A DNA stretch of 64,000 nt from JADJXM01 sp937967285 (GCA_050249535.1 JBFWQI010000001.1:62001-126000), one strand, 5' to 3'; shown: positions 1 through 20,236, numbered from the stretch's first letter. Made by a program: numbers and translations. The notes: generated by a model from the letters alone, not told the origin.

Positions 1-3333
<3,333 letters not shown>

Positions 3334-3384
3334 ACAATTTTCCGATTCGATGTCTGCGGATTCATGCGGGCGGATATTTCTTAT

Positions 3385-4647
3385 CTATTGAATACCCCTC
3401 CTGAAGGAGGGGCTCCATGCGCCTCTGGCGACCGCCGGAACGAAATCCTCGATGGCTTGCGGATCGAAGGGGATGGTGCGTTCCTCCTCTGCGCTGCGAT
3501 ATGCCGTCATCAAAAGCTGAGTGACTTCAAGCCCGTCATAGCAGTTGATCCCGGGCTGAACACCGTCAATGAAACACTCCACGAAATAGCGGTTCTCGCC
3601 CTCGTAGCCGTATTCGGCGGTCTCATTCGCGACCACGGGCATCAGACCCTGCTCGGCGTTCTGCTTCTCGACCAGATCCTCGCCCTGATTGCCCTGCACG
3701 TGCCGGCTGAAGAAGAGTTTGAGGCTCGTATCGAGCGAGTTGATCGAGAGCGAATATTCCGGACCGAGCAGCTCCGAACTCAGGCGCAGCCCGGCGCCGA
3801 CATAGCTCCAGGATGTCGTTACCTCTGCGATCAGCGGATGCCCTGCGTCATCCTTATATTCGATCGTCGCGCGGGCGAAGTCCTCGGATGGTTTCGTCAG
3901 GTAGTCGACCTCCTTGCCCATCGTCTGCCTGAGGATTTCAGCATATTCGGGACGCGACCATTTGAGACTGGCGATCGTCGCCGAGACCTTGACCGGCGTG
4001 ATGCTGTTTCTGGATTTTTCAGGATCTGTGAGCAGAAACCTCGCGACCTCGACGCTGTGGCACATCATGTCGTTGAGCACGCCGCCGCCCTGCAGGTCGC
4101 CCTGCCAGAACCAGGGCGCGTGCGGACCGCCGTGCTCCTCAGCGCAGCGGGCGAGGTAGGGGCGACCGGTCAGCGCGGCCGCTCTGCGCCAGATGATCTC
4201 GCGGCCGCGGACGATGCCCGGCTCGAAGAGCTGGTCCTCGAGATAGCCGTGCAGCAGGCCCGACTCCTCGATCAGTTCCATCACCCGTCGCGCCTCGGAT
4301 GCATTGCGCGCGAGAGGTTTTTCGACCGCGATCCCGACGATATGACTCCTGCCGGATTTGATCGCCCGGACGATCGCCTCCAGATTCTCGATCCGCTTGT
4401 GATTCGGACCGCACAGCCAGATCGCCTGAATGTCAGGTGACGTCGCCATCTCCTCGATCGAGTCGAACGCCCGGCAGTCGCCCAGCCTGAGCGACCGCGC
4501 CAGCTCCGCCGCCTCCTCGGAATTGGACTTGTTCGGGCTCCACACGCCGAGGATGTCCGCATCCCTCACCGCGACGAATGACTTGATGTGAAATTTCGTG
4601 ATGAATCCGCTGCCGATAAAACCAATCCCCAGTCGTTTATTCGCCAT
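3385..4647 (-). CDS. Gfo/Idh/MocA family oxidoreductase
   Basis: 420 residues. The N-terminal Rossmann fold shows GFIGSGFI at about residues 9-16, followed by the family's EKPLA motif (109-113) and the GGVLNDMMCHSVEV segment that holds the usual catalytic Asp/His region. The family uses NAD(P) to oxidise or reduce a sugar or inositol hydroxyl. There is no signal peptide, so it is cytoplasmic. It follows the DegT aminotransferase by 60 bp; such pairs oxidise a ring hydroxyl and transaminate the ketone (amino-sugar or inosamine chemistry), so a joint substrate is likely but not proven. The last ten residues are encoded by a GC palindrome at 3395-3412 and look like a late extension. Confidence 0.9.
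   Translation of the reverse strand: MANKRLGIGFIGSGFITKFHIKSFVAVRDADILGVWSPNKSNSEEAAELARSLRLGDCRAFDSIEEMATSPDIQAIWLCGPNHKRIENLEAIVRAIKSGRSHIVGIAVEKPLARNASEARRVMELIEESGLLHGYLEDQLFEPGIVRGREIIWRRAAALTGRPYLARCAEEHGGPHAPWFWQGDLQGGGVLNDMMCHSVEVARFLLTDPEKSRNSITPVKVSATIASLKWSRPEYAEILRQTMGKEVDYLTKPSEDFARATIEYKDDAGHPLIAEVTTSWSYVGAGLRLSSELLGPEYSLSINSLDTSLKLFFSRHVQGNQGEDLVEKQNAEQGLMPVVANETAEYGYEGENRYFVECFIDGVQPGINCYDGLEVTQLLMTAYRSAEEERTIPFDPQAIEDFVPAVARGAWSPSFRRGIQ
3395..3412. repeat. GC palindrome in the last codons of the oxidoreductase gene
   Basis: CCCCTCC and GGAGGGG flank a four-base loop just before the stop codon at 3385-3387. It could fold as a hairpin in the mRNA on the minus strand, but there is no T-run after it, so it is not a clear intrinsic terminator. 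Confidence 0.5.
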
Positions 4648-4671
4648 ATTATTTTCCCGGCTCGATCCTGA

Positions 4672-6009
<1,338 letters not shown>

Positions 6010-6078
6010 GATGAAATTCGTGGTGAGTGTTTTATGGTGATGGCGGGGAAATCCGTGCAGGCATTTCCCCGCCGTTGG

Positions 6079-6990
<912 letters not shown>

Positions 6991-7436
6991 ATGATTTCTC
7001 CGGTTTTTCAGGTTTAGACGCCTCTGACAGCTTATCGGCTCTCAGGCGTCGGTAACGGAAGTCGATTTTCGGAATTTCACGCTCGAATAAGCTAAGGTAA
7101 TCCACGTGGGAGTGTCAATCCGATCATGTTTCAATTACAACCCGCGTGATGATGCCCCCTCCCAACCTGCTCCGGGACTTCGCTTTCCACCCCATTATTA
7201 CTTCAGATTTTGTGAAACTGCGTTTTCGCTGCGGGCGTCTTTCAACTCGGAACGGGAAATATGGCTCCAGTAGCCTTGTTTCCGAAAATAAAAAATATTT
7301 AAGACATAAATTCGACAAAGAAAACCATCGTCGAAGTGTTCAGATGCATCGGTCCTGATATGTCCGGGGACGATCCGGAGAAGGAACCTGTTACTGACTG
7401 GAGAAGGTTGTGAGACGGAGAAAAAGAGAACAGACT
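6991..7436. other. Divergent intergenic region
   Basis: 446 bp between the epoxide hydrolase (minus) and the TonB receptor (plus). It holds the minus-strand promoter at 7089-7118 with a CCACGTGG palindrome in its spacer, and an AT-rich stretch near 7260-7310 that probably contains the receptor promoter. I see no convincing gene in it. Confidence 0.6.
7089..7118 (-). promoter_or_regulatory. Sigma70-type promoter for the epoxide hydrolase
   Basis: On the minus strand, TTGACA (7113-7118), an 18-bp spacer, and TAGCTT (7089-7094), about 100 bp before the start at 6990. The -35 is consensus and the -10 partial. Confidence 0.5.
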
Positions 7437-10464
<3,028 letters not shown>

Positions 10465-10467
10465 TGG

Positions 10468-10492
10468 CAGATCATGATAATATCGTGATCTG
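10468..10492. repeat. Near-perfect 25-bp palindrome between two heptamer arrays
   Basis: CAGATCA and TGATCTG flank an inner GATA/TATC pair, with one mismatched pair and one central base. It sits in the loop between the inverted AAAGTAG arrays, so the whole of 10396-10541 can fold into a long stem with a second hairpin at its tip. No T-run follows. Confidence 0.7.
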
Positions 10493-10507
10493 GTCACGAA
10501 GGTCTTG

Positions 10508-10542
<35 letters not shown>

Positions 10543-10543
10543 C

Positions 10544-11329
10544 ATGGATTTTGGACTAAAGAACAGAGTTGCGATGGTATCGGCGGCGAGCAAGGGGCTT
10601 GGCAAGGCCTGTGCGTTGTCGCTGGCAGGCGAGGGGGCCCGGGTCTCGATCTGCGCGAGGACGGCTGCGGATCTGGAACTGGCACGTGAAGAGATCTCCG
10701 CTGTCGGAGAAGTTCACTCGACCGTCTGCGATGTTTCGTCGAAGTCGGATCTCGATCGCTGGCATGCCGAGACGGTCGCCGCATTTGGCGATGTCGATAT
10801 TCTCGTCACTAATACCGGCGGACCTCCGGTCAGTCGTTTTCTGGATCTGACGGAGGAGCAGTGGATGGCCGGGTTGGAGTCGACGCTGATGAACGTCGTC
10901 AGGCTGACTCATCTGGTCGTTCCCGGAATGCAGCGCAGGGGGTGGGGAAGGATCATTCACCTGACATCCCTGGTGGCCAAGCAGCCGATCGACGAACTGA
11001 CGATCTCGAGCACGATCAGGGCAGGGCTCTCGGGGCTGACGAAGACCCTCGCCAATCAGCTCGGCCCGAACAACATCACCGTCAATGCCATTCTGACCGG
11101 CCACATTCTGACCGATCGCCAGATGGCTCTGGCCGATGTCAGGACCCGCGAGCACGGCATCACCTATGATCAGTACTTCGCCCAGGCTGCCGGCGAGATC
11201 CCGCTCAGGCGGCTCGGGGAGACCCGCGAGATCGGCGATGTCGTGGCCTTCCTCGCTTCTGAGAAAGCCTCCTACATCAGCGGAGTCTCGCTGCAGGTCG
11301 ACGGCGGCCTGATCCGCTCGACATTCTGA
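10544..11329 (+). CDS. SDR family protein lacking the catalytic YxxxK
   Basis: 261 residues from ATG at 10544; the upstream TTG at 10505 only reads the heptamer array. The cofactor loop is degenerate (SAASKGLGKA) and NTGGPP stands where classical SDRs have NAG. The catalytic Ser region is present (IIHLTSLVAKQP), but the YxxxK position reads SSTIR just before AGLSGLTKTLA, so both Tyr and Lys are gone. The C-terminal half (NNITVNAILTG, YISGVSLQVDGG) is typical. This matches the 3-oxoacyl-ACP-reductase-like subgroup known to lack a perfect NAD motif and tetrad. Activity is therefore doubtful or mechanistically different. No ribosome binding site is visible, because the repeat occupies that place. 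Confidence 0.85.
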   Translation: MDFGLKNRVAMVSAASKGLGKACALSLAGEGARVSICARTAADLELAREEISAVGEVHSTVCDVSSKSDLDRWHAETVAAFGDVDILVTNTGGPPVSRFLDLTEEQWMAGLESTLMNVVRLTHLVVPGMQRRGWGRIIHLTSLVAKQPIDELTISSTIRAGLSGLTKTLANQLGPNNITVNAILTGHILTDRQMALADVRTREHGITYDQYFAQAAGEIPLRRLGETREIGDVVAFLASEKASYISGVSLQVDGGLIRSTF

Positions 11330-11340
11330 ATACTCCGGAA

Positions 11341-11368
11341 AGAAAAAGCGGCGCCAGAGCGGCGCCGC
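11341..11368 (-). terminator. Intrinsic terminator of the rplM-frr operon
   Basis: On the minus strand an 8-bp GC stem (GCGGCGCC / GGCGCCGC, 5-base loop) is followed by TTTTTCTTTCC. It lies 30 bp after the frr stop and also separates the convergent SDR gene. Confidence 0.85.
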
Positions 11369-11398
11369 AGATATAACCGTTACGGATGTTGAAGGTTT

Positions 11399-11956
<558 letters not shown>

Positions 11957-11984
11957 TTTTTCTTCCTCCGGATAATCGACAAGG

Positions 11985-12749
11985 CTATCTGGAAGCCCCT
12001 GAGATCGAATAATCATCGGGTCTGACGATCGATCCGACCCGTTCGCCGAGGGCCGCCCTGCGGATGTTGCCATGCTTTGTCATGTCGAAGATGACGATCG
12101 GTAAGCGATTGTCCTTGCAGAGAGAGATCGCCGATGCATCCATGACGGCCAGCTCCTCCTGCAGGACACGCATATAATTGAGTTCTTCGATCTTGACCGC
12201 GTCCGAGTTCTTTCTCGGATCGGAAGTGTAGACGCCTCCGACGCTGGTCGCCTTCATGATGACGTCAGCCTGAATCTCCAGCGCGCGCATCACCGCGGCG
12301 GTGTCGGTGGTGAAGAACGGCTGGCCGATCCCGGCGGCGAAGATCACGATCCGGCCCTTTTCTAGATGCCTGACCGCTCTCCGGCGGATGAACGGCTCGG
12401 CTACTTCGCGCATCTCTATCGCCGACATGACTCGGGTGAAAGCGCCGAGTTTCTCGAGCGAATCCTGCAGCGCCAGCGCGTTCATGACCGTAGCGATCAT
12501 GCCCATGTAATCGGCCGAGGCCCTGTCCATTCCTGAGGCGCTCGCCTTGATGCCCCGAAAAATGTTGCCGCCGCCGACGACCAGCGCGACCTCGACACCG
12601 AGCGATAATACTTCGATAACTTCACCCGCTACGCGCTGGACGACGTTGGGATCGATTCCGTATCCCGCATCGCCCATCAGAGCCTCGCCGCTCAGTTTGA
12701 GAAGGATCCGTTTGAACCTTGGCGCTGCAATCTCATCTGGTAGTGACAC
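11985..12749 (-). CDS. pyrH: UMP kinase
   Basis: 254 residues, amino-acid kinase fold. It phosphorylates UMP to UDP in pyrimidine nucleotide synthesis. LKLSGEALMG (residues 17-26) and VVGGGNIFRG match the phosphate-binding glycine loops; further family motifs are DYMGMIATVMNALALQ and the TSVGGVYTSDPRK segment. It has a short N-terminal extension (MSLPDEIAAPRFKR) compared with the E. coli enzyme. Its position between tsf and frr is the classic bacterial order. Confidence 0.98.
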   Translation of the reverse strand: MSLPDEIAAPRFKRILLKLSGEALMGDAGYGIDPNVVQRVAGEVIEVLSLGVEVALVVGGGNIFRGIKASASGMDRASADYMGMIATVMNALALQDSLEKLGAFTRVMSAIEMREVAEPFIRRRAVRHLEKGRIVIFAAGIGQPFFTTDTAAVMRALEIQADVIMKATSVGGVYTSDPRKNSDAVKIEELNYMRVLQEELAVMDASAISLCKDNRLPIVIFDMTKHGNIRRAALGERVGSIVRPDDYSISGASR

Positions 12750-12786
12750 GATATTTGTTGCTCAGGGTACTCATCGCCGCCCCGGC

Positions 12787-12810
12787 GGCCGCGGATATGC
12801 ATCCGCGGCC
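12787..12810 (-). promoter_or_regulatory. Strong hairpin between tsf and pyrH
   Basis: GGCCGCGGAT and ATCCGCGGCC form a perfect 10-bp stem with a 4-base loop. There is no T-run, so it may act as an mRNA stability or processing element rather than a terminator. Confidence 0.5.
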
Positions 12811-12839
12811 TTCCCGGGGTCGCTGATTACAGTTCTGCC

Positions 12840-13499
<660 letters not shown>

Positions 13500-13576
13500 T
13501 AGACTGATCTCCTCAATGGTTTCAGCGGCGCCGGTTCCGGCCCCGCTGCACCCCTGTTTCATGATGACGGGTATTG

Positions 13577-13619
13577 AAAAGCGGCGCAGCCGATGCTCGA
13601 TGGAAAGGCTGCGCCGCTT
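13577..13619 (-). terminator. Terminator or attenuator between rpsB and tsf
   Basis: 13-bp stem AAGCGGCGCAGCC / GGCTGCGCCGCTT with a 15-base loop, followed on the minus strand by TTTTCAAT. It lies 36 bp after the rpsB stop and may lower transcription into tsf-pyrH-frr. Confidence 0.7.
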
Positions 13620-13655
13620 CGATTTGTCAACGGTAAATTCCGTTACAACAGATGT

Positions 13656-14663
13656 TTAAGCGGTCTCTGCCGCGGTTTCGACAGCCTTTTCGGCAGCAGT
13701 GTTCTCCTCGACTGCCGGGGCGGGGGATTCGGCTGGCGCCGCTTCCTCTGTCACGACAGGCTGCGCAGGCTGCTGCTGGACGGGCTGTCTCCGCTCGCCG
13801 CCGCCCCTGTCACCGCCGCGTCCGCGACCACCGCGTCCGCGATCTCGATCCCTGTCGCCGCGCCCGCGTCCGCCGCGCTCACCACGCTCGCCGCGATCCT
13901 GCTGCCTCGATTCGCCGCCGCCGGCCTTGGCCTGTTCGGCCGCCGCAAGGGCCTCTTCGGCCTCCTTCTGCTGGGCCAGCTGCTGGCCTTCCATGATCGA
14001 ATCGGCAATCCTCGAAGCGAAGAGTCGAACCGCGCGCAGAGCGTCGTCGTTGCCGGGGATCACGTAATCGATCCCTTCCGGCGTGCAGTTGGTGTCGACG
14101 ACCGCAACCACCGGAATTCCCAGCCGGTTGGCCTCTTTGACCGCGATATCTTCCTTATTGGTGTCGATGATGAAGATCGCGCTCGGCAGCCTCTTCATCT
14201 CCTTGATTCCCGACAGGTTCTTTTCAAGCGCCAGGCGCTCGCGCTCGATCTGCAGCCGCTCCTTCTTGGCATACTGATCGATCCGGCCGTCGGCCTGCAT
14301 CGCCTCGATCTCCTTGTAACGCTTGATCGATTTCTGAATCGTCTGAAAATTGGTCAGCAGGCCGCCCAGCCAGCGCTGGTTGATGTAGAACTGATTGCAG
14401 CGCAGAGCCTCTTCCTTGATCGCGTCCTGGGCCTGTCGCTTCGTCCCGACGAAGAGCACGCTCCGGTCCGTTCCCTCGGAGGTCAGTCCCGTCAGGAACT
14501 TCATCGCCTCCTTGAACATCCGCTGCGTCTTCTGCAGATCGATAATGTAGATGCCGTTCCGCTCGCCGAAGATGTACTCCTTCATCTTCGGATTCCACCG
14601 GCGGACCTGATGCCCGAAGTGGACACCCGCTTCGAGCAGCTCTTTCATGGTTACTGTAGCCAA
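13656..14663 (-). CDS. rpsB: 30S ribosomal protein S2 with long Arg/Gly-rich tail
   Basis: 335 residues. The first 235 or so are standard S2 (KELLEAGVHFGHQVRRWNPK, RNGIYIIDLQKT, LFVGTKRQA, NQRWLGGLLTN, DTNCTPEGIDYVIPGNDDA). The remaining 90-100 residues are low complexity: first a Gln/Glu/Ala helix, then an Arg-Gly-Asp run made of RGERGGRGRGDRD-like units, then a Pro/Ala/Glu-rich acidic end. Start is TTG at 14663, chosen because GGAGG lies five bases upstream and MATVTMKELL is the family N-terminus; the internal ATG at 14648 is too far from it. The tail is much longer than in E. coli S2 (241 residues). Confidence 0.96.
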   Translation of the reverse strand: MATVTMKELLEAGVHFGHQVRRWNPKMKEYIFGERNGIYIIDLQKTQRMFKEAMKFLTGLTSEGTDRSVLFVGTKRQAQDAIKEEALRCNQFYINQRWLGGLLTNFQTIQKSIKRYKEIEAMQADGRIDQYAKKERLQIERERLALEKNLSGIKEMKRLPSAIFIIDTNKEDIAVKEANRLGIPVVAVVDTNCTPEGIDYVIPGNDDALRAVRLFASRIADSIMEGQQLAQQKEAEEALAAAEQAKAGGGESRQQDRGERGERGGRGRGDRDRDRGRGGRGRGGDRGGGERRQPVQQQPAQPVVTEEAAPAESPAPAVEENTAAEKAVETAAETA

Positions 14664-14693
14664 TCAAACCTCCAATTCATGGTTTATGTACTC

Positions 14694-14746
14694 GCCGTCC
14701 CCGGATTCGTCGAACAACCAGGTCAGGGGACGGCAATGGATTTGCC
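14694..14746 (-). promoter_or_regulatory. Candidate structured leader of rpsB
   Basis: In the 100-bp rpsI-rpsB gap, GCCGTCCCC (14694-14702) pairs with GGGGACGGC (14726-14734). A second stem, CGGCAA with TTGCCG (about 14731-14747), overlaps the right arm, so the two are mutually exclusive. That is the layout expected of a leader that switches, for example S2 autoregulation, but no known motif is recognised. Confidence 0.35.
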
Positions 14747-14763
14747 GACTGTGCGGCATGCAA

Positions 14764-15156
14764 TTAGCGTTTCGAGAACTGGAAGCGCTTGCGCGCGCCC
14801 TTCTGACCGTACTTCTTGCGCTCCTTGGCGCGCGGATCGCGGGTCAGCAGACCGGCCTTCTTGAGCTTCTTTCTCAGTTCGCCGTTGAACTCGACCAGTG
14901 CCCGCGCGATGCCGTGCCGGACCGCCCCGGCCTGTCCGGCCGAGCCTCCGCCGACCACGTTGACCAGCACGTCGAACTTGCTCAGCGTGTCGGTCAGCTG
15001 CAGGGGCTGCCGGATGATCATCCGCAGCGTCTCGTTCTTGAAATATGATTCGATCGAGGTCCGGTTGACTTTGAAGTTACCGTTCCCCTCGCGCAGGTAG
15101 ACGCGAGCGGTTGCGCTCTTGCGTCGTCCGGTTCCGTAATACTGAATACCAGCCAC
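14764..15156 (-). CDS. rpsI: 30S ribosomal protein S9
   Basis: 130 residues, full length. It binds 16S rRNA, and its C-terminal tail contacts P-site tRNA. YYGTGRRKSATARV at the N-terminus, GGGSAGQAGAVRHGIARAL in the middle, and the basic tail ending FQFSKR match the family. It lies 24 bp after rplM, as almost universally found. Confidence 0.98.
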   Translation of the reverse strand: MAGIQYYGTGRRKSATARVYLREGNGNFKVNRTSIESYFKNETLRMIIRQPLQLTDTLSKFDVLVNVVGGGSAGQAGAVRHGIARALVEFNGELRKKLKKAGLLTRDPRAKERKKYGQKGARKRFQFSKR

Positions 15157-15180
15157 GTTGTGAATCGCTCCTGATGTTGG

Positions 15181-15624
15181 TTATTTGACTTGCAGCGAGA
15201 GCGGAGCAGGTTTCTGCGCGCCATGCGGATGTTCGGCACCGGCGTAGACCTTGAGTTTGCTGCTCATGGCCCGACCGAGCTTGGTCTTGGGGAGCATACC
15301 CCTGACCGACAGCTCGACCAGCTTGACCGGGTTCCTGGCCAGCAGGTCGCGAGCGTTGACCTCTTTGAGCCCGCCCGGCCAGCCGGTGTGATGACGATAC
15401 ATCTTGTCGTCCAGTTTGTTGCCCTTGAGGACGACTTTCGCCGCGTTGATGATGATCACGTGATCGCCGAGGTCGAGGAACGGCGTCCAGGTCGGCTTGC
15501 GCTTGCCCATCAGAATCTGGGCCACTTCGCTGGCCAGCCGTCCGACCGTCATCCCCGCCGCATCCACGACGTGCCACTGACGATGCTGTTCCAGACCCTT
15601 GCCACTCGGATAGTATGTCGACAT
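15181..15624 (-). CDS. rplM: 50S ribosomal protein L13
   Basis: 147 residues. Early-assembling large-subunit protein. WHVVDAAGMTVGRLAS, GDHVIIINAAKVVLKGNK, KMYRHHTGWPGG and the VRGMLPKTKLGR motif are all present. Start is ATG at 15624, with CGGAGA upstream; the frame is open for another 99 codons but that region holds the operon promoter. First gene of the operon rplM-rpsI-rpsB-tsf-pyrH-frr. Confidence 0.98.
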   Translation of the reverse strand: MSTYYPSGKGLEQHRQWHVVDAAGMTVGRLASEVAQILMGKRKPTWTPFLDLGDHVIIINAAKVVLKGNKLDDKMYRHHTGWPGGLKEVNARDLLARNPVKLVELSVRGMLPKTKLGRAMSSKLKVYAGAEHPHGAQKPAPLSLQVK

Positions 15625-15944
15625 AGATTGAATCTCCGGTAAATGTCGTAAAAAATGCGAACGCAAAGAATACGTAAAACACTCTTTGCTGTCAAGCGTT
15701 TCGGTGCGATCCCGATCTGAATTATTAATGGCAGTCCGGCGGGCCGGGTTCCGCCATTTCGGCGGCTCCCGGGATGGCGCAGCGGGGCGAGTCAAATTGA
15801 CAAATCCATCGGGAAGAATGATCATCATCAGGTATTGAAGCCGGCCCACTGATCCTGATTCCCGTGGATCGCTCGCTGAGCCGGAAGTGGAATATCTCAG
15901 GCGGTTTCTGAATCTCAACAATCAACAGGCAGGTGGAAAAGAGC
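15625..15944. other. Divergent intergenic region
   Basis: 320 bp between rplM and the acyl-CoA ligase gene. It holds the rplM promoter at 15667-15695. The rest shows no gene I can support. Confidence 0.6.
15667..15695 (-). promoter_or_regulatory. Strong sigma70 promoter of the rplM operon
   Basis: Minus strand TTGACA (15690-15695), 17-bp spacer, TATTCT (15667-15672). The predicted start is about 35 bp before the rplM ATG, giving a short leader. It is among the best promoter matches in the window. Confidence 0.85.
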
Positions 15945-17768
<1,824 letters not shown>

Positions 17769-17914
17769 ACCCCGGTTCGGGCGGCAGACGTAATGGCAGT
17801 AGTTGGTAGTCAGGCATTAGTATGGATACGAGGACATGCTGAATCCGCTATCACGGCTCGAAGAAAAGTGAATTTTAATGAAAAGAACTGCCTGCTGTCT
17901 GCTTGAGGGAACCG

Positions 17915-20092
17915 ATGCCTGAGGGAGATCGTCGGGGAAACATACTGACGGAGTTGATCGGGAGTCTGATGCCGATCACGATGATGGGCAGGGCCATGGC
18001 CGCCGGGCTTGCGCTCTGGTTCATCAACTGGGTCTTTACTGCCGAGGGGACGATCTTCGGCAGCAGGGCGCTCAAGCTGCTGGTCGATTTCGGATCGGTG
18101 CTCGGGCTGATCCCGTTCTTCTATTTCATCGGCAAGGGGATCGGGCGCATCTCCGAAGGCCTGCTCTGGCGGCTGCGAAGGCGACTGATCATCACATACC
18201 TGCTGATCGGCGCGCTGCCGATGCTGCTGGTGATACTGCTTATCGCGCTGATCGGCTACACGGTTGTCATGCAGTCGAGCGCGAGCCTGGTCTCGCGGCA
18301 GCTCGACGGGTATCTCGATCAATCGCGGGCGACGGCGCTCTCGATCAGCCATGAAATCGCAACGATGCGGGACGGCGGTGCGGACACGGATGCGATCCGT
18401 CGGCGTTTGCAGGAGCGTGCGAATTCGCTGCAGCCTGTTATTCCGAAGCTGACGTTGACGGTTCTGGACGGGACCGATCCGGCGCAGCGTCCGATCTCGG
18501 TGCAGGGCGGACGGGCGGCGAGTCTCCCGGATCCGATCGGAGCGGCAATGCCGACGTGGCTCGATGGCGCGCCCGAGTTTCACGGCCTGGTGGTCGAGGA
18601 TTCGCCGATGAGGCGGAGGATCATCAGGGCACGGCATATCATCCGCCTGAACGGCGCCCGGCCGCTCATCTTTTCGCTCAGCTATCCGCTCGACGAGGAC
18701 CTCTGCAGCCGTCTGAGGAATTCGACCGATCTCGATGTTATCCCCAGTCGGGCTCTGAGGCCGCTGATCCTGACACCCTCGGGGCCTCAACTGGATGAAG
18801 CGGAGATTCGCGACCTCACCGCCGGCGCAGATCCAGTGGCCTGGCCGGCCGGCAGCCTTCCGATCTACAAGCAGACAGTCAAATGGGCCAGCGGAAAGAA
18901 GATGGAGAGCGATGTTCTGCTGATCGATCTGGCTTTTCTGCTGCCCGGCCACATCTGGTGGCGGATTCAGCAGTTCAAGTCCGGAAGCGCGATCGGAAAC
19001 ACGATCTTCATCGTCATCGTCGGCCTCGGCATACTCTTCCTGGCTCTCGGGATGCTGGCGATCGTTTCGGCCATCATCATGACCCGCTCGATCACAAGGA
19101 CGGTGCACGAGCTTTACGAGGGCACGAGGCGCGTCGAGGCGGGGATCCTCGACCGGGAGATCCCGATCAAGGGCAGCGATCAGGTCGCTGAGCTGAGCGT
19201 CTCGTTCAACAGCATGACGCGATCGATCAGGGAGCTGCTGAGGGTCTCGGCCGAGAAGGAACGGCTCGATCAGGAAGTCAGAATCGCATCTCAGGTGCAG
19301 TCGCAGCTCTTTCCGCGCCGGATACCGGATTCCGAAACGCTCGATATCGCGCCGGGCCTCTGCATTCCCGCCCGCTCGGTGAGCGGCGATTATTACGATT
19401 ATATCGACGTTGGAGACGGGACGATCGGACTTGTGATCGCCGATGTCTGCGGCAAGGGAGTCTCAGCCGCCCTCACGATGGCCAATCTGCAGGCCAGCCT
19501 CAGAAGTCAGGTCAAGGCGTTTCATGAAGCGCTCGAATTGACCGCCTCGCTTCAGCGGGAAGATGGCGGATCCGATGACCGCGCTCCTGAAAAGCGTGCC
19601 GACCTGCATCCTGTTTCGCGCATAGTTCAGAGGGTCAACGAACAGGTCTCGGTCTCGATGATCGATGCCAGTTACATCACCCTCTTTTACGCCGAATTCG
19701 ATCCGCTGACCTCGACCCTGCGTTACACAAATGCCGGTCACAATCCTCCGCTGCTGATTCGATCCGGCGGAACCGACGCCGAGCGGACCGTCAGGCTGGA
19801 AGACGGCGGCACGGTGCTCGGACTCTTTCCGGACTTCGATTTTACGGACTCCGCCATTCAGCTTGGCGACGGTGATGTCGTCGCCGCCTTCACCGACGGA
19901 CTGGTCGAGGCTCAGGGGCCTGGAAACCAGGAGTTCGGAGAAGACCGCATCATCGAGGTCATCCTGAAATACCGCCACCTCTCCGCCATCGAGATCAGGG
20001 ACGCCATCCTGCAGGCGGTTCGAGACTGGACATCAGGCGCCGAACAGGAAGACGACCTTACCCTTCTGGTATTCAGGAAAAAAGGTGTATAA
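17915..20092 (+). CDS. Membrane sensor PP2C-type serine phosphatase (HAMP-SpoIIE)
   Basis: 725 residues. Three hydrophobic segments lie in the first 115 residues, then a probable extracytoplasmic sensor region to about 370, a further membrane segment (TIFIVIVGLGILFLALGML), a HAMP linker (IMTRSITRTVHELYEGTRRVEAG), a short coiled coil (ASQVQSQLFPRRIP) and a SpoIIE/RsbU phosphatase domain. Metal-binding acidic residues are visible in SGDYYDYIDV, IADVCGKGVSAAL, FTDGLVEA and EDDLTLLVF, so it should be active. Such proteins usually dephosphorylate anti-anti-sigma factors, but no STAS or RsbW-like partner lies nearby. Start is ATG at 17915, with GAGGGA upstream. Confidence 0.9.
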   Translation: MPEGDRRGNILTELIGSLMPITMMGRAMAAGLALWFINWVFTAEGTIFGSRALKLLVDFGSVLGLIPFFYFIGKGIGRISEGLLWRLRRRLIITYLLIGALPMLLVILLIALIGYTVVMQSSASLVSRQLDGYLDQSRATALSISHEIATMRDGGADTDAIRRRLQERANSLQPVIPKLTLTVLDGTDPAQRPISVQGGRAASLPDPIGAAMPTWLDGAPEFHGLVVEDSPMRRRIIRARHIIRLNGARPLIFSLSYPLDEDLCSRLRNSTDLDVIPSRALRPLILTPSGPQLDEAEIRDLTAGADPVAWPAGSLPIYKQTVKWASGKKMESDVLLIDLAFLLPGHIWWRIQQFKSGSAIGNTIFIVIVGLGILFLALGMLAIVSAIIMTRSITRTVHELYEGTRRVEAGILDREIPIKGSDQVAELSVSFNSMTRSIRELLRVSAEKERLDQEVRIASQVQSQLFPRRIPDSETLDIAPGLCIPARSVSGDYYDYIDVGDGTIGLVIADVCGKGVSAALTMANLQASLRSQVKAFHEALELTASLQREDGGSDDRAPEKRADLHPVSRIVQRVNEQVSVSMIDASYITLFYAEFDPLTSTLRYTNAGHNPPLLIRSGGTDAERTVRLEDGGTVLGLFPDFDFTDSAIQLGDGDVVAAFTDGLVEAQGPGNQEFGEDRIIEVILKYRHLSAIEIRDAILQAVRDWTSGAEQEDDLTLLVFRKKGV

Positions 20093-20154
20093 TCCGATTC
20101 CCGCTCCCCGACGGGCCGTGAATATCAGATGAATAACTTCAAATTATTATGGAA

Positions 20155-20171
20155 CTTTGAAGAGTTCAAAG
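20155..20171. promoter_or_regulatory. Small palindrome upstream of the PDZ protein gene
   Basis: CTTTGAA and TTCAAAG separated by three bases, 66 bp before the gene at 20237. It could be an operator half-site pair or a small hairpin. Confidence 0.3.
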
Positions 20172-20236
20172 CGTGTCACGCCCTGTGTGCATAAATGGCA
20201 TCGGATCTGTGCGCACCCGCGGAGACATCATTGTAA

